In this document: positions 59,501 to 64,000 of the stretch, one piece after another
Numbering within the stretch: the first letter of the stretch is position 1
Layout of the letters: each line of letters starts with the position of its first letter
Assembly: GCA_947000775.1 (NCBI GenBank)
Contig: CAMQGK010000328.1
Coordinates: 1,446,001-1,510,000 of the forward strand
Direction of reading: 5' to 3'
From: Pterois miles
Lineage: Eukaryota > Chordata > Actinopteri > Perciformes > Scorpaenidae
DNA: 64,000 nt
Made by a program: the position numbers and the translations under genes
The notes under the pieces: model-generated
Database searches by the model: none
What the model was told of the DNA's origin: nothing
Seen by the model: the letters and a program-made list of their open reading frames with translations, nothing else

Positions 59501-61775
59501 CAGAGAGAAGAAGCTCAAGGATCGCCTGAGAGCTCAGGAAGTTACGTACGATCTCCTCAAGGATCTCTGCGAGGTCCTGAAAAACTCCTGGATCTTCCGA
59601 ATTAACATGAAGCTGCTCAGTTAGCAAAGACTCTACAACGCTCTGGACCCTGAAAACCTCTATGGCGTCTCCTAAAGGGTTCACGACCACAGGCTGAGAA
59701 CCCCTGGTGTGCTCTAGGATGCGTCATTGGCACTCTGATACTGTAGTACTCACAGCGAGTGTAGGAAGGAGTTGAGGCAGGTGCAGAGGAGCAGCGGCAG
59801 CATGGCGCACAGCGTCATCACGTTGTTGAATTTGGCCTCCAGAAGGCTACGATTCTCACCTGGTGCATCCGTCTTATTGGATGAAGAATCGACCAATGAG
59901 GGGTCCTTCAGACGGCTGGTGAAGTACTGAGACACAGACAGACATGCAGGTTACCTGATAACGCTAAATGTCCCACAGGTGTGAATGTGGGCGTGAATGG
60001 TCGTCCGTCCTGTGATGGACTGGAGACCTGTCCAACCTGAACACACCTTCACCCACCATCAGCTGGGATTGATTATCAGTTGGGATAATCGGTTACAGAT
60101 AATGAATGGATGGATGGATAATATAAAGTACTGTAAAATAATAATATGGTATAATTTACTGTAATGTTTACAGCAGCAGTTTTTGTCGCTTTGGTTTTTA
60201 TTTGATATATGAACAATGTTAAATTCTCTATCCTTCAAAACTTGAACTTTAACAGAGGAGCAGAGGATTTTAGGTCAGAACAGAAAGCTGGTTTCACACT
60301 GCAGAATGTGACCAGATGTAGTAGATCCTGGTACCATCAATTTTGGGACAGTAGTATTAGTATTAGTATGGGTACTGGAACATACTATGTGTGTGGATGG
60401 AGAACTTACAGGAAGTGATGTCATACCATGGTAGCAGTCATGAAGAAGTTCCAGGGTAGCAGCGTCCCCAAACCGAGCATGAAGAAGATCAACCAGACGC
60501 CAAAATACCTGCAGTAAAATGTTTCAAAATAAAAGGCTTTATTGTGAAACGGACACAGGAAGACTGTGGTGTGTTTCCTCTTCAGTTCACCTTGTCTGAT
60601 CTAGAAGTCTAATCTACAGGATCTTGTCTGTGCTTCACACAAAGTTTTAGTGTTCACTCAATATTTCTGTCATCCTTCATGAGTTTGATTGACTTTAAAA
60701 AGCATCATCCTGATAAGTGAGGTTTGCTCTGCGCAGATATCAGGTGTAGTATCTACTCTGTAAATCACTGACTCACAAAATCGAGATGCATTGTGGGACA
60801 TGTAGTTTAAGGACAGCTTACATCTGTAAAGCAGTATACAATTGTAAGACAAGCATAATATATTCTTTGCAAGCCCTCCAGGGCCACATAAGATGAGGTG
60901 GTGGGCCTAAATCGACCCGCGGGCCTCAGGTTTGACACGTCAGAGAACAGTACTAATGATAATAAAGTACTTTATTTGTCTTACATCCATGGTTAACTGG
61001 ATTATTGATTACACCTGCAGCAGTGCTGATAGATTTGAACTGTGAATCAACCCTAAGTGGTTTAGACGACATTACGTAGACAACACACACATCTTACACT
61101 TCAGATGACACCTGAGATATAACCTCTTGGACATTACTTCTGATCTACAACCTAAATTCAATCAACCTCTATTTCACTCATTTTATCCATTTTAAACTTT
61201 TTTTTTTTTTTACTGACCATTGAACGTTAAAAGTTGAAGCCCCTGGCAGCGCTCCACTAATGGTCGGTGCTGGCTTGAACCCCAGAATCACTGCTGGCCA
61301 TGTATTACAATTCATTTTTGATTTACACATACACAGATGTCACATGTGGAGAAGTCAGAATGTGGGCTTGCCACAGTATTGCTCAAAGGCACCTTGGCAG
61401 AGCTCAGGAGGGGAACCGGCACCTCTCCAGCTACCGGTCCACACGCCATACCCGGTCCATCCGGGACCTGAACCGGCTACTCTCCACTTCCCAAGCCCAG
61501 TCCCTATGGACGGAGCTGCTGCTACCCCAACAAATTCAGTTTCTCTATCAAAATTCCAGTCAATCAATCAATCAATCAATCAGAGAGACTAAAGCTTCTG
61601 ACTGTGTGTTTGATCACAGATTTTGTCTTTAACATTAAAACTTTAACTGGACTCTAAAGACTTCAGGGCATATGAACACCTGTAACATCTGCAGTATTGA
61701 TTATTGTAAAGTTATTGTAAATATTATTATAAAGTTGCTTTTCACTCACTTGTCTCGTGGTGAGCTTACAGCCAT
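50595..61775 (-). CDS. slc29a1: Equilibrative nucleoside transporter 1 (SLC29 family)
   Basis: Eleven-TM facilitative transporter moving nucleosides across the plasma membrane. Exons (minus): 61775-61750, 60508-60427, 59926-59754, 59496-59357, 58784-58650, 56909-56812, 54984-54906 (or to 54925), 54725-54660, 52997-52889, 51891-51806, 51609-51410, 50706-50595. Signatures: TM1 VWLIFFMLGLGTLLPWNFFM (about 12-31), glycosylation sequon N53-K-T, FNNVMTLCAMLPLLL, FGAVLQGSLFGMAGLLPASY, SGQGLAGTFAAFAMICAIA, CDWAGRSLTAVCMW (the conserved D and R of TM8), FAFSNGYLASLCMCFGPK, and the C-terminus ETAGAIMAFFLSLGLAFGAA. About 428 aa (human ENT1 456). The loop junction after exon 7 is problematic: the obvious donor gives a frame error, while a weaker donor after 54925 keeps frame. 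Closest to ENT1, not ENT2; teleosts may have two ENT1 copies. Confidence 0.93.
52600..52830 (+). mobile_element. Non-LTR retrotransposon RT fragment
   Basis: The frame includes LLLADHVVLLASSVCDVQHS and DRFAAECEAAGRKINTSKLE, matching the region after the FADD catalytic box of a high-copy fish LINE reverse transcriptase (the box itself reads LADH). It lies in slc29a1 intron 9, antisense to the gene and abutting exon 9. Confidence 0.82.
53080..54600. other. slc29a1 intron 8, unassigned sequence
   Basis: Mostly unremarkable. 53671-53925 (minus) has an 84-codon frame (MSDGRTLTAMKDVVKFGLDR and onward) that looks protein-like in composition, but I recognise no family. It may be transposon debris. 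Confidence 0.35.
55135..56582 (+). mobile_element. Internally deleted LINE in slc29a1 intron 6
   Basis: 55160-55393 matches the end of an endonuclease domain (WYQNTPGQRSMIDFVVVSSS). 55471-56049 matches a reverse transcriptase (VPVEWQTGVVVPIFKTGDRR, then CSNYWGITLL, EEQCGFHPGHGTVDQL, SFADDVILLASSD). It ends in an (atgg)n tail at about 56540-56582. Frameshifts and deletions make it non-functional. Orientation is antisense to slc29a1. Confidence 0.88.
56583..56795. repeat. (TTA)n microsatellite and short LINE tail
   Basis: ttattattattattgttatt at 56580-56625. Then 56735-56790 is the same tail family as in the satellite (aaatttccctccggggatta, then ataaagg, cttatcttatctt). Confidence 0.7.
56912..58425 (+). 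repeat. 1.5-kb (GGA)n polypurine tract abutting the slc29a1 exon 6 acceptor
   Basis: Almost uninterrupted gga/ggaga/gaag units. On the transcribed sense it is (TCC)n polypyrimidine ending ctccttctgtag|gtggctct at 56910/56909, so the repeat directly forms the polypyrimidine tract of a coding exon. Long Glu/Arg/Gly frames are artefacts. Local blocks (ggagaaggaggaggaggaga) recur with ~100-bp periodicities. Confidence 0.97.
58430..58645. repeat. Degenerate (gagttattgatgagttcctg) repeat
   Basis: About eight copies of a ~24-bp element around gagttattg(a/g)tga between the purine tract and the donor of slc29a1 exon 5. The array comes within about ten bases of the donor at 58649. Confidence 0.7.
59975..60122 (+). 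mobile_element. LINE-type 3' end with (ATGG)n tail
   Basis: ggtgtgaatgtgggcgtgaa, then cctgtgatggactggagacc, finishing gaatggatggatggata. This is a very common fish retrotransposon 3' end. In slc29a1 intron 2. Confidence 0.7.
60700..60955 (-). mobile_element. Second hAT/Charlie-like fragment
   Basis: On minus from 60955: gtcaaacctgaggcccgcgg, then tatgtggccctggagggctt, and cccacaatgcatctcgat. This parallels 2894-3040 line by line. In slc29a1 intron 1. Confidence 0.78.
61230..61580 (+). mobile_element. Dispersed fish repeat with (AATC)n tail
   Basis: Contains ggaaccggcacctctccagc and gggacctgaaccggctactc, phrases of a high-copy teleost repeat, and ends in (aatc)n at 61560-61580. Class uncertain (SINE-like). 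Confidence 0.45.
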
Positions 61776-62034
61776 TATCCTCAGAGGAACTGACCAACAG
61801 AAGAACCGATCGATTGATCAACTGAACACCTGATGGACACAAAAAAAACCCAAAAACTCAAATTTCAGATACTTTTCAAAATAAAACACTTCAGTCTTCA
61901 GACAGACACCTAAATAATAAAAGCGGTCAGACAAATTTTACTTCAGAAAACCATAAACGTCTGTACTGTATGTAGAGACAGCTGTTATGGAAAGCCAGTG
62001 AGGTCATTAATCATCTCATTTTTCCTGCCGTTCA

Positions 62035-64000
62035 GTGTTTGTTTGCCATCATGACAAAGAAGAAACAGAAGTTTAGACATTTTTGCAAATTTCTTAAAAA
62101 GGACAAACTGAAATATCACACTGACTTCAGTAATCAGACCCTTTACTCAGAACTTAGTTAAGTCAGGTCTCTGCTGGGCCACTAGAGGACATTCACAGTT
62201 GTCCCTGAGCCACTCCTGTGTCGTCTTGGCTGTGTGTTTAGGGTCATTGCCCTGTTGGAAGGTGAACCTTCAGCCCAGTCTGAGGTCCTGATCGCTCTGG
62301 ACCAGGTTTTCATTAAAGATATCTCTGTACTTTGCTACATTCAGCTTTCCCTCAGCCCTGACCAGGTACTGACCTCAGGTGGAGGGGGAACAGGAGGAGG
62401 ATATGGGTATAAACCTCAGGAAGAAGGGGGATGGGTATAAATACACCAAAATTGGTACAGTGCTCTAAATTTGACCTGGACTGCACCAAGAGGTCCAAAT
62501 GGGTCTAGCGACGTTATAAACATTGATATAATGTTTATAAACATTGAAAATCATTCGGTTAGTGTTAATGTATTGCCAGTGACCACGTTGACCTCTCGTG
62601 ACCTTTAACCAACTAAGGCCATATTTTGAATTCGGAAATTTTAACTCCAAAATCGCAATACGTGATCCCTGCTCCCTCCTGAATCAGGAGTTATTAGACT
62701 TCTGGAGACTCTGGTGTGAAAGCAGGTATCGTTCTTCCTCTTCTCAACGCCCCAGAGCACCCACAGGTGGCCCAGTCCGAGTCCACAGGTGCAGCAGTCC
62801 CTCCACCGGCACGTCTGTAATAAGTCATGGACTGCAAAGTATTTTTTCACGGAGGTTGGCGGTAAAGCTGTGAGCTCAGTCTGCAACTCAATACAACGAG
62901 AACCGAATCGACCAAGAACCGAATACAAGTCAATACAACTAGATCTGTCACTTTGAGACGAAACTCCAGAAATAAATTCCTAAATATACTAAAGCAGCAA
63001 GGACTTTTTACAAAGCTGCATGCAGCCACAGAAGGAAATGTAAGTGTTAATGTTAAGTTAAATGTTAAATGTCAGGGTTAATGTTAAGTTAAATGTTAAA
63101 TGTAAGTGTTAAAGTTGAGTTAAATGTGTTAATGTTAAGTTAAATGTAAAATGTGTTAATGTTGAGTTAAATGTGTTAATGTTGAGTTAAATGTTAAATG
63201 TAAGTTAAATGTTAAATGTAAGTTAAATGTTAAGTTTTGTTAATGGAAACATTACTACCCTAACCAGTCAGTCCTGTACGGTTCATAGACTCCTGTATAT
63301 AATGTTGTTTTCTTAGTAATATGCTGTTTGGAGTAATTTTCAGTATAGTAAATACTGAAAAATAAGAACAACAGTATGTTTTCTATATAATGATAAAATA
63401 AAGGTTACGTCTGACAGTATTTGTTTGGCCCCCGGCAGGAATCTGGGTTTGTCATGTGGCCCCCAGGATCAATAATTGCCCACCCCGGTCTAGAGGCTCC
63501 AAAACAGGGGCAGTATTTTGTCACTCTGTGCCGTTCAAGGTCTGTGGGTCGTTCAGAGCAGTTTTATGAGGCCGAGGGAGGCTGTTTCAGTTAGTCAACT
63601 TGATAAAATATGGTGTTGGTGTGATTTGGTTGCTCTAAACTTCTTCCACTAAAGAATCATGGAGACCACTGTGCTCTTAGTCCTTCAGCCGGCCCCAGAT
63701 CTGAACCGCGACACAGTCCTGTCTCAGAGCTCTGCAGGCAGATCCTTCAACCCCACCGGTTGGCTTTAGCTCTGATATTCATTGTCAGCTGTGAGACCTT
63801 ATATTGACGGGTGTGTCTTTCCACATTACTGACTCCAGTCAAGGTGGAGAAACATCTCAGAGACGATCAGGGGAAATGGGAGGCACCTGAGCTACATTTC
63901 AAGTGTCACAGTAAAGGGTCTGAAAACTGAAGTCAATGTGATATTTCAGTTTTTCCTTTTTAATAAATTTGAAAAAAATTGTTTCCTCTTTGTCATCATG
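62035..64000. mobile_element. Tc1-like element interrupted by other sequence
   Basis: 62050-62150 (catcatgacaaagaagaaac, then ttttgcaaatttcttaaaaa, ctgaaatatcacactgactt) and 63915-64000 (gggtctgaaaactgaagtca, then tgatatttcagtttttcctt, ending tttgtcatcatg) are inverted copies of one another, ~85 bp, the style of fish Tc1 terminal repeats. Internal Tc1-like text remains at 62160-62350 and 63665-63900. The middle (about 62380-63500) is unrelated. The right end stops exactly at the window edge, so its true border is unseen. Confidence 0.75.
63035..63240. repeat. (ttaagttaaatg)n tandem repeat
   Basis: About 14 degenerate copies of aatgttaagttaaatgt/taaatgtaagtg units inside the interrupted Tc1-like element. 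Confidence 0.85.

Larger units (their letters stand above)
61776..64000. other. Upstream flank of slc29a1, repeat-rich
   Basis: Probable slc29a1 5' UTR and promoter near 61776-62000, then facing Tc1-like ends. 63035-63240 is a ttaagttaaatgttaaatgt tandem repeat. 63415-63495 is a hAT-like end (ttgcccaccccggtctag). No gene recognised. Confidence 0.5.

Overview
The window is nuclear DNA from a ray-finned fish, most likely a percomorph-type teleost. Genes have many exons with GT-AG introns. The proteins are vertebrate: a non-visual opsin of the neuropsin group, SRF, eIF4A3, a SOUL haem-binding protein and an equilibrative nucleoside transporter. The introns carry typical fish Tc1-like, hAT/Charlie, LINE and SINE debris. 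No prokaryotic or viral replication genes are present.

Layout. 1-4101 (-): neuropsin-type opsin, six exons, C-terminus cut by the window edge. 4102-5626: shared divergent promoter region with a cluster of CArG-like boxes. 5627-13531 (+): srf, eight coding exons, with an apparent one-base deletion at the end of exon 7. 15508-23971 (+): eif4a3, complete in twelve exons. 24306-24420: 15-bp minisatellite. About 24715-39235: an AT-rich ~37-bp satellite of 14.5 kb with higher-order structure and a co-amplified retrotransposon tail. 40596-47164 (-): SOUL/HEBP-family gene, five coding exons, whose intron 3 holds 4.5 kb of GA-rich minisatellite. 47165-49320: its probable 5' UTR intron and promoter, with a 36-bp minisatellite. 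50595-61775 (-): slc29a1 (ENT1-type), twelve coding exons, with a 1.5-kb polypurine block directly against one acceptor. 61776-64000: repeat-rich, including two facing Tc1-like ends.

The genes have unrelated jobs (photoreception, transcription factor, exon-junction-complex helicase, haem/tetrapyrrole binding, nucleoside transport) and do not form a functional cluster. The clearest common theme is architectural. Tandem repeats sit on or within a few bases of exon-intron boundaries in srf exon 7, eif4a3 exon 10, the SOUL gene exons 1 and 3, and the acceptor of slc29a1 exon 6. Most of the long open frames in the window are periodic translations of satellites and are not genes.

Exon borders were derived by hand from splice consensus, reading-frame continuity and remembered protein families. 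No alignment was run.
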